Source of the DNA: Sarcomyxa edulis
Lineage: Eukaryota > Basidiomycota > Agaricomycetes > Agaricales > Mycenaceae
Direction: 5' to 3'
NCBI GenBank assembly: GCA_009761415.1
Contig: QUOL01000003.1
Span: 2,046,001 to 2,110,000, forward strand
DNA: 64,000 nt
Shown here in pieces: positions 11,632 through 22,791 of the stretch; position 1 is the first letter of the stretch; every line of letters starts with the position of its first letter. Made by a program: the position numbers and the translations under genes. Under the pieces are notes generated by a model, which made no database searches, was not told the DNA's origin, and saw only the letters and a program-made list of their open reading frames with translations.

Positions 11632-12678
11632 ATGTCGACATATTCTTCATATGCCCTCGTTGGTCTAGGAATCGTTGGGAAGCCATTGCTCGAGGTAAGA
11701 ATTGGTTTCTGGTGGTGTCATGAATATACGACTGATTCCACACAGGCTCTCATTTTGAACAAGGCCTCCGTCGTCGTCATCACAAGACCTGGCTCATCAG
11801 GCAAAACTCTCCCCGTGGGAGTCAATTCGGTGGCAGTGGATCTCAAAGATGAATATGCCATCTACGAATCGTTGACCGCACATCCTGTTGAGATCGTCGT
11901 GTCAACCATCGGCCACCCTGGTATGCGCGACCAATGGACCATTGCAAGAGCAGCGAAGAAGGCAGGCGTCAAACTCTTCTGTCCTTCCGAGTTCGGACTT
12001 TCTACAATTGGCCAGACCGAAGGAAAACTCGCAGAGAAGGAAGAGTTTGCAAATTATCTCAAGTCTATTGGCCTTCCTTCGGTCCGCGTCTTTGTCAGTC
12101 TAATTTCCTCTTCCGTGCGATGCATGATCTTATGCCTCTGTCATTCACTACCAGGTTGGCGCCTTCATGAGCTTCATTCCATGTTTCGTTGATCTTCGTC
12201 CAGAAGAGGGCATATTCAAAATCAAAGGCAAAGGTATCACTAAGGCTACTTTTACGCATCTGCCTGATATCGCTGGTGAGCCGTTCCCATGCTTGGTACA
12301 AGCAGTACACCTCAGGCGATCACCTTTCCACCCACAGGTTTCACTGCATACGCTTTGACGCATGTTCCGCACGATCAATTGGCCGACGCAGCTTTACGTA
12401 TCGAAGGTGAGGGAAAGACCCTCCTCGAAGTCGCTGCGCTGTTCGGAAACAAAGTACAAGTTCAACATGTCGATAAGCTCCCAGACGACTTCCGTACTTG
12501 CGCCCAGGACCTCCTCGAACGTGGAGAAGGAAATACTAGATTTGACAAGATGTCCGGGAAGAACCTTGAAGGAGAGGCTGGAAATTCCAACCACCTTTGG
12601 CCTGGACATCGTTGGACCAAAATTGAGGAAGTCCTGAGTCTCACCCTTGACGATGAGACCCTCGCGAAATATACTTAA
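11632..12678 (+). CDS. NmrA-like / isoflavone reductase-like NAD(P)-binding protein
   Basis: An atypical short-chain dehydrogenase of the NmrA/isoflavone reductase type, cytosolic, probably NAD(P)H-binding; substrate unknown. The start at 11632 (MSTYSSYALVGLGIVGKPLLE) gives the Rossmann glycine motif GLGIVG right at the N-terminus. Further family marks are VVVITRPGSSG (adenine-ribose loop), IVVSTIGHPG, and KKAGVKLFCPSEFGLST, the conserved family segment that includes the active-site region. After introns at about 12093-12155 and 12275-12338 the chain continues VGAFMSFIPCFVDL, IKGKGITKATFTHLPDIAG, FTAYALTHVP, and ends LDDETLAKYT. About 300 residues, normal for the family. All exons splice in frame. 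Confidence 0.82.
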
Positions 12679-13472
12679 AATTAGCTTGAAGCTTACAGAC
12701 TTTTCTTTCAAGTAACAACACATAGACGTGGATAAAAATATGTAGTCATTTAGTGTGCTGCAGGACTCTTTTGAAACTTGAAACGCTGAGCGCTCGGGCA
12801 AATTGCACCTTCCGGAAGCATTTCGTCGGGACGTCACAACTTGGACTCACAAGTACCACCATCGACTACCATGGATTCCATCCCGGCGAACGCCTCAAGC
12901 TCAAGCTTTCACTTGTAATAGTCCTACTTCTCTCGCTGAGACGCTATCAGCTCCAAATTAGCCCACTCCTTTCGGAGGCATTCCTAGGATTTGACTGTTC
13001 CGTTTTTAGCTTCTTCGATTCGTCGCGTACCTCTTGCAACTTGCTCCTGGACAAACTGAAGTATCGCCAGACTCTGTACTGCTTGGAATGATCTTGTTTT
13101 CCAGCTATTTCAAGACACGCCGATGAGCGAATTCCCTACGTATACGTGTCTAAATCTGCTACTTCTGGGCTTGATCAGGCTGTCCGTCAGGCCGCCACTT
13201 TGATCATTTGGGGGATCCTGTTACCATACTATATGGCACCTTCTATCCTCCATTGCCCCCTGGACACCGCCCGAGGGCCGCTCGGATTCAGTACCAGACT
13301 CGTCGGGTAAAGGCCGCATCCCGCCGAGATGCTTTTTTTGTGACCTTCTTACAAAAAAAGCTAAAAGCTAAGACTGGGCTTCCTGCACTGCCGTCGTGAC
13401 GACCAGATGCATATCTCTTCATTGACCACCAAAAGCTGAAAGTCTAGCTTGTCCATAACCCTCTGGCTGTAC
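12679..13472. other. Intergenic region
   Basis: About 800 bases between two plus-strand genes. Two open frames (12753-13091 and 13208-13399) show no family motif. A CTTACAAAAAAAG A-run is near 13347. No supported feature. Confidence 0.5.
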
Positions 13473-16309
13473 CATGTTGGCTCGTTCGAGGAGCGAAATC
13501 ACAATGCTGGCATTGCGGAGGTCGGACTACGAGTCCTCTAGCACTGTGCGTACCTGTCATGCCTTATCAGCACTGAAATACTCGTACTTCAGGTACTCAT
13601 TCTACTAAATGTTACGTGCAAAACAGCTGAACTTGGAGACACCTTACCCACTTCCACGTCGCTCTCGTCTCTCTGACATATCTGACAAAGTTGGTTTTTC
13701 AATGTGTGTAACACCCGTGTGTTGCGCGTTGACGATAAATCCGCAGTTCTCTCTTTCTCCTGATCCTTCGCAATGGGGCACCGATTTATCGCCCGACTTT
13801 GTTGAGCCGGATGATGAATTACACAACCCAGAGAAGGCAGACCTGATATCACGCGGAAGATATAGTTTTTCGCGGAGGGGTGCTACAAATCTTGGGTGTC
13901 TTATCGTCCTCTGTCTCGGAGTTCTCGCACTATTGTACGTCTTGGCATTATTTTTTTTGGCCTTATCCCCGCTTGAACCCAACGTGTTGGTGTATAGCGT
14001 AGGATATCCTGTCGCGACATATTTTACTTCACCACTATTATCGACACATGGAGGATTTAACTTGGGAGGCACGAATGCCAGTGGCCAGGTGAGTGCCTGC
14101 TTCGTGAGATGTGTCTCTTGGCTCACACATCATTAATCTTATCTACAAGGTGCCGGTGATGACTGGAAATTTCGGTCTTATAGACCTGGACACGCCTAAA
14201 GAGGCATACACGACATTCTCATGGAATGACCCCTCCGAGAAGTTCACGCTTGTGTTTTCAGATGAGTTTGAAACCGATGGTCGTTCATTCTATCCTGGAG
14301 ACGATCCATATTGGGAAGCTGTGGACCTGCATTACTGGGTATTCGCCAGGTTCAGCAATAATTGCGGCCGAATTGCTAATGCCACCGTCTTTGCTCGCAG
14401 GAAACGAACAATATGGAATGGTATGATCCAGAAGCTGTCACGACGCAAAACGGCTCCCTCGTCATCACTCTCTCCCAAAAGGAGACTCATGGGTTGGACT
14501 ACGAAGGCGGTATGTATCTCAATGCATTCTCGATCGCGAACGTTCTCGGATTGATCATTTTGGCTTTGAAGGTCTCATCTCCTCATGGTTAGCACAGTCA
14601 ACGTCTTCCTCTTCGAATGGGAATCTGATCCACTTACGTTTGATCTTTCAAGGAATAAATTCTGTTTTACAGGGGGTTATATCGAGACATCTGTTGAGCT
14701 CCCAGGAGCGAACAACATCCTCGGATTGTGGCCAGCTATCTGGACCATGGGTAATCTAGGACGTGCGGGATACGGAGCGTCTCTTGGTGCGTGCCTGAGT
14801 TCTTTATTGCATTCCTTGTGGGACTTACGCGGTACTCTCGGATCTAGAGGGAATGGTAATATAAAGCAAGCTTCATGCATGTCTTACTTCACCAGTACTG
14901 ACGTGTCTTTCTAGTGGCCTTACACTTATGATGCATGGTGAACGACGTCTCACGTCTACCATTGATCAATCAGTCACTGATATCAGTTACAGCGATATCG
15001 GAACAGTAGCCAACCAGACGATCAACGGCCAGCCTGAAGCTGCCACGGTCAACGGTGACACAGGTCATCACGGAATCTTATCGTTCCTCCCTGGTCAAAG
15101 GCTTTCGCGGTGCACTTGTCCCGGGGAGAGTCATCCTGGTCCGGTCCATTCAGATGGCACGTTCGTGGGTCGCTCGGCCCCTGAAATTGATGTATTTGAG
15201 GCACAGGTGTGTGGAGAGTAGGCTTTAGACGTCCATTCTATCTGACGCTCATCATGCCCCTCACATAGATCAACCAAGACACTCTGATATCCCAAGTATC
15301 GCAATCCGCGCAATGGGCAGTGAGTCACTTACTTTCTTGAGCGCTCCACTTTCTTGACACGAACATAGCCGTTCGATGCAGGCTACATCTGGCAAAACAC
15401 GTCAGATAACCTGGTCATTCCTGACCCTTCAATATCGTCGCAAAATACTTTCATCGGGAGCGTAACGCAGGAAGCAACATCTGTAGTGACTAACACCGAC
15501 CCAAATTGTTACGAGCAGGAAGAGGGGTGTTATTCGATTTACGGATTCGAGGTAAGACTGAAGTCGAAATAATGGATCCTTCTTGTTTAACGCCTTCTTG
15601 TAGTATCGACCAGGTCAGTAACGTTCTTACTTTTGACGTCAGAAAATGGCTTGAGAATGAGGTTTCTAATTTATCTAAGGGTTTGAGAATGCGGTAAGTG
15701 GGCTTGAACTTGACAAATGGGACATCGACTTACTATTCAGTTAGTACATTACCTGGGTCTCAAACAACAAAACTTCGTGGACGATCAATGTTGCAGGGCT
15801 GGGTGCAAACCCAGCCGTTGAAATATCTGCCCGACCAGTCCCGCAGGAACCCATGGTACGCAGAGTCATAGTGTATGACCTCGCTGTCAAAATTAACCAC
15901 GTCTGAATGACGTTCCAGTATATAATAGCGAACCTGGGAATGAGCACGAACTTTGGTAACCCATTCTATCTATCTTCCGTACAACTAACGTAAAGCTCAT
16001 TAACCCCATTAAAACTGATAGGTCCTGTTGATCTGGAACACTTGCCGTTTCCTGTTCACATGCGGGTAGACTACATCCGAGTTTACCAACCCCAAAACTC
16101 AATCAATATTGGCTGTAGTCCCCACGATTTCCCGACTGAGTCGTACATTAATCAGTGCGTGATACTTTGACGGGCATACCCTGATGGCACACTCAATTGT
16201 CCACTATTGTTGCAGATATATGGAAGCCTATACAAATCCAAATCTAACGACCTGGGTGGATGACTTCCACCAGACGTTCCCAAAGAACTCTTTTCTTGAA
16301 CAATGTTGA
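13473..16309 (+). CDS. KRE6/SKN1-type beta-glucan synthesis-associated protein (GH16-like)
   Basis: A type II membrane protein of the KRE6/SKN1 family, required for beta-1,6-glucan assembly in the fungal wall. A likely first exon begins at ATG 13473 (MLARSRSEITMLALRRS) and joins LNLETPYPLPRRSRLSD. A cytosolic tail (LSPDPSQWGTDLSPDF) precedes one membrane anchor (NLGCLIVLCLGVLALL, about 13893-13935). The lumenal part shows KFTLVFSDEFETDGRSF, DPYWEAVDLHYW, YIETSVELPGANNILGLWPA, APEIDVFEAQ (the conserved glycosidase-like acidic motif), ITWVSNNKTSWTINV, MRVDYIRVYQPQ and the C-terminal FPKNSFLEQC before TGA at 16307-16309. More than ten introns; no frame break found. The exact first exon is the uncertain part. 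Confidence 0.85.
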
Positions 16310-16664
16310 ACGCCATGCCACCGACTTGCACTGTCTTCGATCCATTCTCTCCTTCAGGGCCAGCTGCTGAACTCCAGGAAATCCAGTTATAATTACGATA
16401 CCAACCTAGAAACCATATTTTCTATATACCTTCTTTCTTTCGCTCACGTCGCACACACTAACAATATTCACTTTCGCATCTTGACTTTGGACGTTTCAAG
16501 CTATTGTATGTATCATCAGTCCTTTCATTCTCTGTACCCATTTTCGCAATTTACACGAGCGTCAGATCATTTTTTTGACTCGTGGAATCATGATGGTGAG
16601 TTGACTGTTATAAATGCAGGCGCTCGAGCCTTGCAGGTCGGATCTCTCCCCGTGTATATCGCCT
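16310..16664. other. Convergent intergenic region
   Basis: This lies between the 3' ends of the KRE6-like and CBM1 genes. A pyrimidine-rich stretch (about 16427-16445) is visible. No gene is supported. Confidence 0.5.
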
Positions 16665-17495
16665 TTAACACAAACACGGCAGATGTAAACTAACCAAGGC
16701 GCAAGTTTCTGTTGCAGGCATGTCATTTCCCTCCTGGAGGTAAATGCTGTAGATCGTTGGATCGCTCGTCGCACACGCTAGGAAGTTCAACTGTCGAGGA
16801 GACGTGGTGATGATGGTGTCCCCTTCGAGTCCCCAGTCCGTTGTTGTAGCTGTGCTATTGAAGGTGACTGGTTTATAGGACGTTGCCGCACTTTCATCGA
16901 CGTTGAGGTATGACAAGCTGCCGTCAGAGTTTGGGAGCGATATGGTACCCCCTATAGTGAAGTAACCAGAAGAGGATTCTGGGCCGAGGACGGGTGAGCC
17001 ACCTAATAGATCGGTATTATGATCAGTTGACGAGTTAGATTGCACTGGTATTTCTACTGACCGCTGCTCTGAAGATAAAAATGAAAGACAGGATCTTGGT
17101 CTGCTCGGATCTGGGAGCCTGTTGGGGTAGCACCAGTGCTTGTTGTAGTGGCGGACGAGGCAGTGCTCTGTCCTCCGCTGGTCGTTGGAGTAGGAGGTAT
17201 GGACGCGGCTCCAGGGATGCATTGCGAATAGTCTTGGATAGCCGGTATCAGACCGATATAACATTGGTCTAGACCTTTCGGGATTGCTCACATTCGTTAC
17301 TAATTGTGCAAGTGTACCCCTCTACGCAGGTAACGGAGCCGGCCCTTGAAGCGTATAAGATTCCGTCATGAAGTCTGAGCAGATATTGGTTGTAGAACCT
17401 CACCATCCTATACCTCCGCATTGGCCCCAAGCGGGAGATTGAGCTCGGGCGATACGCGAGATGAATGCAAGTAGTAATACGGCGGTGATTTTCAT
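16665..17495 (-). CDS. Secreted protein with N-terminal CBM1 cellulose-binding domain
   Basis: The ATG at 17495 gives MKITAVLLLAFISRIARAQ, a clear signal peptide. Immediately after it comes a fungal-type cellulose-binding domain, SPAWGQCGGIGW, then GSVTCVEGYTCTISNE and finally DYSQC, assembled over two introns (about 17350-17410 and 17240-17295). A Ser/Thr/Pro linker follows (PPTPTTSGGQSTASSATTTS). The C-terminal module has segments VLHFYLQSS, GGSPVLGPESSSGYFTIGGT, LSYLNVDESAATSYKPVTFN, DWGLEGDTIITTSPRQLNF and SIYLQEGN. I cannot assign this module to a known glycoside hydrolase or oxidase family; it lacks an obvious catalytic motif. Likely extracellular, bound to cellulose or plant wall. Last exon and stop are approximate. 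Confidence 0.75.
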
Positions 17496-17529
17496 GTCTG
17501 CGCAAGGAAACTGCCAGTGACTGGGTTCG

Positions 17530-17537
17530 TTTATATA
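17530..17537 (-). promoter_or_regulatory. TATA box of the CBM1 gene
   Basis: TATATAAA on the minus strand lies about 35 bases upstream of the ATG at 17495. If used, it implies a very short 5' leader. Confidence 0.5.
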
Positions 17538-17603
17538 CTCGCCTGTATGTCGGTATTATATCGCAGTCCCCGAACTATGGAGGTTTATCGGGGAGTCCGC
17601 TGT

Positions 17604-18104
17604 CTACAGGTCTGAGTCGTAAGGTATCTTGAGACTCACCTGTGACTTAATTACCCGAGAAGCCTCACCTGCGATTCTGTCAAGGATCGCTCGATAATGA
17701 GTACTAGTGACACTTACATTGCCGACTTGCATAACCGTAGAGTTTCGCGCATACCAAAGACTCCTTGAGCTGGAAGACCACAGTTTGAAGTCAAGGGACG
17801 ATGGTCTGAACTTGGAGTAGCACTGACCGTCATCAAACAAATGCAGTTCCGAGTAGTTTGGCCGTATCGACCGAAAATAGCAAGTACCAATTTCGAGACC
17901 GACAGATAATGCCGAAACCTGACAGGAAAATTCTCTGTTTCGGCTTGGACGGATTCTCTGTGTTGACCTACATGACCACATCAAAATGAAGACACTAACT
18001 TTATGATGGCTGCCTTCATGTATATTGACCGTGGGTCTCCGTGGGTACACTGCTCCGAAAGCGGATGTGGTCCGCCGCAGGTCGGTGGCAAAAGAGTTCT
18101 GCAT
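17604..18104 (-). other. Possible spliced gene of unknown function
   Basis: A 166-codon minus-strand open frame with internal splice-like signals: a candidate exon reading LEIGTCYFRSIRPNYSELHL, then FDDG, followed by GTCAGT; a CTTCCAG acceptor; then SRSLWYARNSTVMQVGN ended by a consensus GTAAGT donor. Spliced this way it reads like a short secreted or lectin-like segment, but no start exon with a signal peptide and no 3' exon can be placed. It may be a decayed gene fragment or chance. Confidence 0.2.
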
Positions 18105-19255
18105 CTCAGGATAGCAGCCCAGAGTTTGGACAATTGGAAAAGCAGCGGAACAAAGGTTCTAAATTTTCTTGCGACTCCCTGGGGAACTCATGTATCAACG
18201 TGAGTTGCTGGTTAGCCCTTTCGTTGAATGAAATTCGTGGACTCAGTGACGCACTGTAGTTGATACCAACAATGGTGGGTCAAGCGCTGGCGTGGCAAGA
18301 ATTGCTGTTTTTCTCGGCGTTATATTGCTTCATGTAACGACACAGGATTGTGTCCTACGACGGTTCTGCGTCTGTCGACCTTTTGATGTTACCACATGGA
18401 CGCAAAGATCGGAGGATGTGTGCGTAGGTACTCAAGAGGAAAGCTGAAGCGACGTAGAAAGGGTTTAAGAGAGCTAGGCATATCTAGTCGAGCGCTTAAA
18501 AACAATCACACGCGGTCAACAGTCATTTTCGACCACGATCGAGCTAAAAAAGAACTGACCTCTGAGAAAATCGGGATGCTAGGCTCCGAAGGTTTAGCAG
18601 GGTCGGGCTAGAAAGAATGGCTTGTGTATTGGCAATACGAGGTGATCAATTCAGGATGTCGGTGCTGCATGCTACTTGGGTCATCTGGCCGGCGCCGCAA
18701 CATGAATGAATGTCCGAAGGGACAAAAAAAGCTAGCTATCCATCAGTGATGCTGCCACGGTGGAGAGCAGTTCACATTCGAGCCATCAGAATGCAAATGC
18801 CAAGGCGTCGGCCCTGGATATCTGAATATCCACTGCAAGTGACGGAAAAAATAGACAAGATTTGCAAAAAGGAAATTGGGAAAGACGCGAGGAGACGCGT
18901 AGCCGAATCACGCCTTAGCGTGTTTAGTGCTATTTATCGAATCCTTCACAACGTGGTCTCGTCGGCGATAAGCGAGCTCGCTCCGAGTCACCTCTTCTGC
19001 TCAACTGAGTTAACTCAACCACATCCGCTCGTCGTAATTCTGAAAGAACTACAAGTTAGAGTTAGAACTCTCCCTGTTTTATGGTTCCAGGTTCAATCCA
19101 GTTCCCGGTATGTGATGGCATATGACGTTAACAACACAAAAGGACCACGAGACTGCCCGGGTTGCAATCATCCTCGCTTTTGCGCTCCACAGCGCTTGCC
19201 GATATTTATATCCATGTGTCCATACATCAATCTCAGGATCTGACATGGGGTGAGA

Positions 19256-19262
19256 TATAAAG
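19256..19262 (+). promoter_or_regulatory. TATA box of transporter 1
   Basis: TATAAAG sits 62 bases upstream of the ATG at 19318. The second transporter has a TATAAA at almost the same distance. Confidence 0.55.
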
Positions 19263-19317
19263 GCGGGGTACAGGGGTTTACCCCGCATTCAGTCAAGGCC
19301 CTCACGAATTTCGAGTC

Positions 19318-22192
19318 ATGTCTGACGCTGACCAGGAGAAAGGCAGCTTCGAGGAGCGCCAGGAAAATGTTCATGTCAACGTCAATCTAGTGAACAATGT
19401 GAATGCCAGGTAAATAGTGTATTTTTAGCCATAATTTCTCGCGTACTCATCTCGCATCACTCTAGAATCCAAAACCCACTCTATGGAATCCCGAAAGCCA
19501 CCCTGCTTTCTCAAGTCGACAAGTTCACTCGTGAAAAGGGCCTGGAAGAACATAATGCCGTTTTTCGGAAGGGCGCTCTAATTGCTCAACATCAGGCTTC
19601 GTTCGAAGACATGGATGAATTAGACGAAACAGACCGAGAATGGCTTCGTCGGGAGGTAACTCGTAAGTGAGCGTGCTCTGTTCCGAGTCGACACATAGTG
19701 ACAATTCTGTAATGCACAGACAAATGGTCACAACCAAAAGACCTGTATCTGACAGTGGTCCTCTGTTCTTTGGCGGCGGCTGTCCAGTGCGTTCATATAA
19801 CAGCTGACATATTCATATATTTTACTGACCTTGCTCGATGTCAGAGGATGGGATCAGACTGGTTCCAATGGTGCCAACTTATCATTCCCTATAGCCCTCG
19901 GTATCAATGATGCTGCCTCCGATCCGCATGCTGCCACAAATCAATGGCTCGTCGGTGTCATCAATTCTGGGTAAATCATTATATCCTACGCGGTCCTTTA
20001 CAATCTTTGAACGCTTTGTATAGACCCTACATTGGAGCTTCTCTTATGGGATGCTGGCTCACCGATCCAATGAATCTATTATTTGGGAGGCGAGGGGCCA
20101 TATTTATATGTGGAATTTTCTGTACGCTCAGGTAGCCAGCGTTCATTCACACGCTGTTCTTGTATAGCTCATTGTTTCACAGTGTGATTGGTTCTGCTGT
20201 GGCCCAGACATGGCCTCAAGTGAGTTCTCAATTCTTCTCCGCTTTACTGCCCAAATGCTGATTTGTTACGTTGACTATACAGCTTTTGGTGAGATTATTC
20301 TTGTTCAAACACGCCAAGAGTCCCATGAAACTCATTCTTTCAGGTCACTCGTTTACTTCTCGGTATCGGCATGGGAGCCAAGGCTTCCACAGTTCCGATA
20401 TACGCCGCTGAAAATACGCCTGCATCGATCCGTGGTGGTCTCGTCATGTCATGGCAGTTGTGGGTAAGTCACCTTTTGCGTTTCCCTTATCACGCCACTT
20501 ATATCATAGTCCGTAGACCGCGTTCGGTATCTTCATCGGCACTTGCGCAAACTTAGCTCTATATCAAGTCGGCGATATCGCATGGCGTCTTCAGCTTGGC
20601 TCGGCGTTCCTTCCAGCAGTACCATTAGTCATTGGTGTATACTTCTGCCCAGGTAACTTCAATTGACCCATCATCTTCATCTTTCATCTGGCTCACCTGA
20701 TTCGTTTATACAGAGTCTCCGCGGTGGCTCATGAAGAAGGGTCGTTATCGTGATGCTTTCACGTCCTTTAAGCGTTTGCGGAACAGCGAGCTTCAAGCTG
20801 CTCGTGATCTGTACTATGTCCACAGACAACTGATGGAGGAGTTCGCGATTATCAAGGGAACTAATTACGCTATGCGTTTCCTGGAACTCTTCACTGTACC
20901 TCGTATCCGCCGCGCGACGCTTGCTAGTTTCGTTGTCATGCTCGCCCAACAAATGTGTGGCATAAACATCATTGCTTTCTATTCCTCCACAATCTTCTCG
21001 TTAGCGGGGTACTCAGAGAAATCTGCACTACTGGCCTCCTTCGGCTTCGGACTTGGTGAGCCCCATCAGCATATAAATGGCCTTGTTAGCTAAATAGCTT
21101 CTAGTCAACTGGCTGTTTGCGTTCCCTGCTGTCTGGGTATGCTCTACCTCTATCAGCAATATGATTTCCTCTCGTGATGATCATTTACTACATGCTCACA
21201 GACGATCGATACATTCGGTAGACGCAATCTGCTTCTATGTGAGTACCTTGGTCCTTAACTGTATTTCAGATGGCCAGCCCCATTCATGATCGCGATCGTC
21301 CTCAGTCACGTTCCCACAGGTCTGTCAATCTACTCTGATCTTAATCTCTAGGGTTCAAATGTATATAGATGGCTTGGACGCTTCTCGCCGCTGGTCTCTG
21401 CTTCCTGATACCCACGGAAAATTCCGCAAGAGTCCCACTTATCGCCCTGTTTGTCTTCTTGTTCGCCGGTAAGCGTTTATCAGTCCTTTATCGGACATGA
21501 AGTCACGCAATTCAACCCTTCCTTTTTCAGCTTTCTACTCCCCAGGTGAAGGTCCCGTTCCATTCACATACTCGGCAGAAGTATTCCCAATAACCCATCG
21601 TGAAATGGGAATGTGAGTTAGAGTATATCTGTGCATTATACCTCTACTGACTCCTCCGTGTAGGTCCTGGGCTGTTGCGACTTGCTTATTCTGGGCCGCT
21701 GTTGTTTCCGTAACTTTCCCCCGACTCCTTGCAGCGGCCGGATCTTTAGGAGGTAGGGACATTGAACCTATCAAACATGATCCGTGGTTGACACTATTTT
21801 TGGGATAGCTTTCGGTGTGTTTGCGGGCCTGAACGTTATTGCGTTCTTCATGATTTTCTTCTTGGTGCCTGGTATGAGTTTTGCTTGCATGAAACTAGCT
21901 CATAACATTGATGTGACGTTGTCCCAATCAACAGAGACAAAACAACGTACGCTTGAGGTAGATATTCATATTTGTCCAATGCTTGACAGTTCTGACTGAC
22001 GCTATTCATCAGGAACTGGACTACGTCTTTGGTGTGCCAACCACCAGGCACATAGGTTACCAATTCAAGGAGTTCCTCCCTTACTGGATTAAGAGGTGGA
22101 TCCTGTGGCGGAGGGATACGAAACTCAAGCCGCTTTACAACTTTGAGGAGGTCGAATCTATTACCGTCTTCGAAAAGGGCGTCGGACATTGA
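19318..22192 (+). CDS. MFS sugar/polyol transporter 1 (sugar porter family)
   Basis: A 12-membrane-segment proton-coupled sugar or polyol importer of the plasma membrane. The start [20 protein letters not shown] leads to an N-terminal cytosolic extension ([32 protein letters not shown]) also present in the neighbour. Family marks: [30 protein letters not shown] (A-like GRR motif), [85 protein letters not shown] and [12 protein letters not shown]. The usual first-helix residues differ from transporter 2 (WDQTGSN against MDESVIN), hinting at a different substrate. Exon joins around 21235-21370 are uncertain: the frame holds only with a non-consensus GTCCTC donor. Ends at TGA 22190-22192. Confidence 0.85.
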
Positions 22193-22791
22193 GTTCAAGG
22201 CCACGCTTGAGCCACGCTGATTTCATGAGCGCTACGATTACGATGAAAGTGTATGGTTGTTTTTTTTAGTATCTTCTGCTTGCATCGATGGTACCTAGTA
22301 TTACTTAGCTAGTACTTGTATACCCCGATAATGAACGTCTTGAACGTCTTGAACGAGAAGGATTGAAGAACGGTGCAATGTCGGCTAATGTCGGCGTCCC
22401 CCGGGAGAGACGGACTGTTTGAGCGCTACGGCCTGAAAGAACCACAGTTGCAAACAACCGCCGCTGATCGGTCCGCATAATCCGATTTCCATTCCGAAGC
22501 ATCTTGCCTTGATCTTCTCCGGCTCCCGCGCGATTCGATATGTATCTATGGCCGTGATAACTTCAATCATGCTCCTGAAAGAAAACAACCCCATTCATCC
22601 ATTCACAAAATAGCACACACACATGACATCCGACGTTGGGTCCTTGGAGCATCGGCTAACGAAGCTCCACTACCCCGCGATTCCGTGTCAGCCTCCGACC
22701 TTATGTGATCCATATCCTTTGGGATTGTTATATAAAGCCCATCCTTTGATTCTCGTTTGGCCTAACGCTCCTGGCCTGACCCCACGACACC
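22193..22791. other. Intergenic region between the two transporters
   Basis: Contains the 3' flank of transporter 1, with a short direct repeat (GAACGTCTT twice at about 22333-22352), and the promoter of transporter 2. No gene is supported. Confidence 0.5.
22731..22736 (+). promoter_or_regulatory. TATA box of transporter 2
   Basis: TATAAA within GTTATATAAAGCCC lies 61 bases upstream of the ATG at 22792, matching the spacing at transporter 1. Confidence 0.55.

Larger units (their letters stand above)
17496..19317. other. Intergenic region with two unassigned open frames
   Basis: About 1.8 kb between divergent genes. It holds a minus-strand open frame at 17604-18104 (described separately) and a plus-strand 177-codon ATG frame at 18710-19243 with no recognisable motif. 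The latter ends about 75 bases before the transporter ATG and overlaps its promoter, so it is probably not a gene. Confidence 0.45.

Noticed and set aside
12753..13399. Two open frames between the NmrA-like and KRE6-like genes.
   Set aside because: No recognisable domain, and neither joins the KRE6-like N-terminal exon through a plausible splice.
19085..19105. GGTTCAATCC resembling a tRNA T-loop.
   Set aside because: The flanking bases do not pair into a T-stem or acceptor stem, and no D-arm or anticodon arm fits upstream.
18710..19243. 177-codon plus-strand ATG frame before transporter 1.
   Set aside because: No family motif, no introns, unusual composition, and it overlaps the likely promoter of the transporter.
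21230..21370. Apparent frame break in transporter 1 after GRRNLLL.
   Set aside because: Using the acceptor after GGCCAG and the weak donor GTCCTC keeps the frame and gives a helix of the right length, so I left the gene as intact with an uncertain exon rather than a pseudogene.
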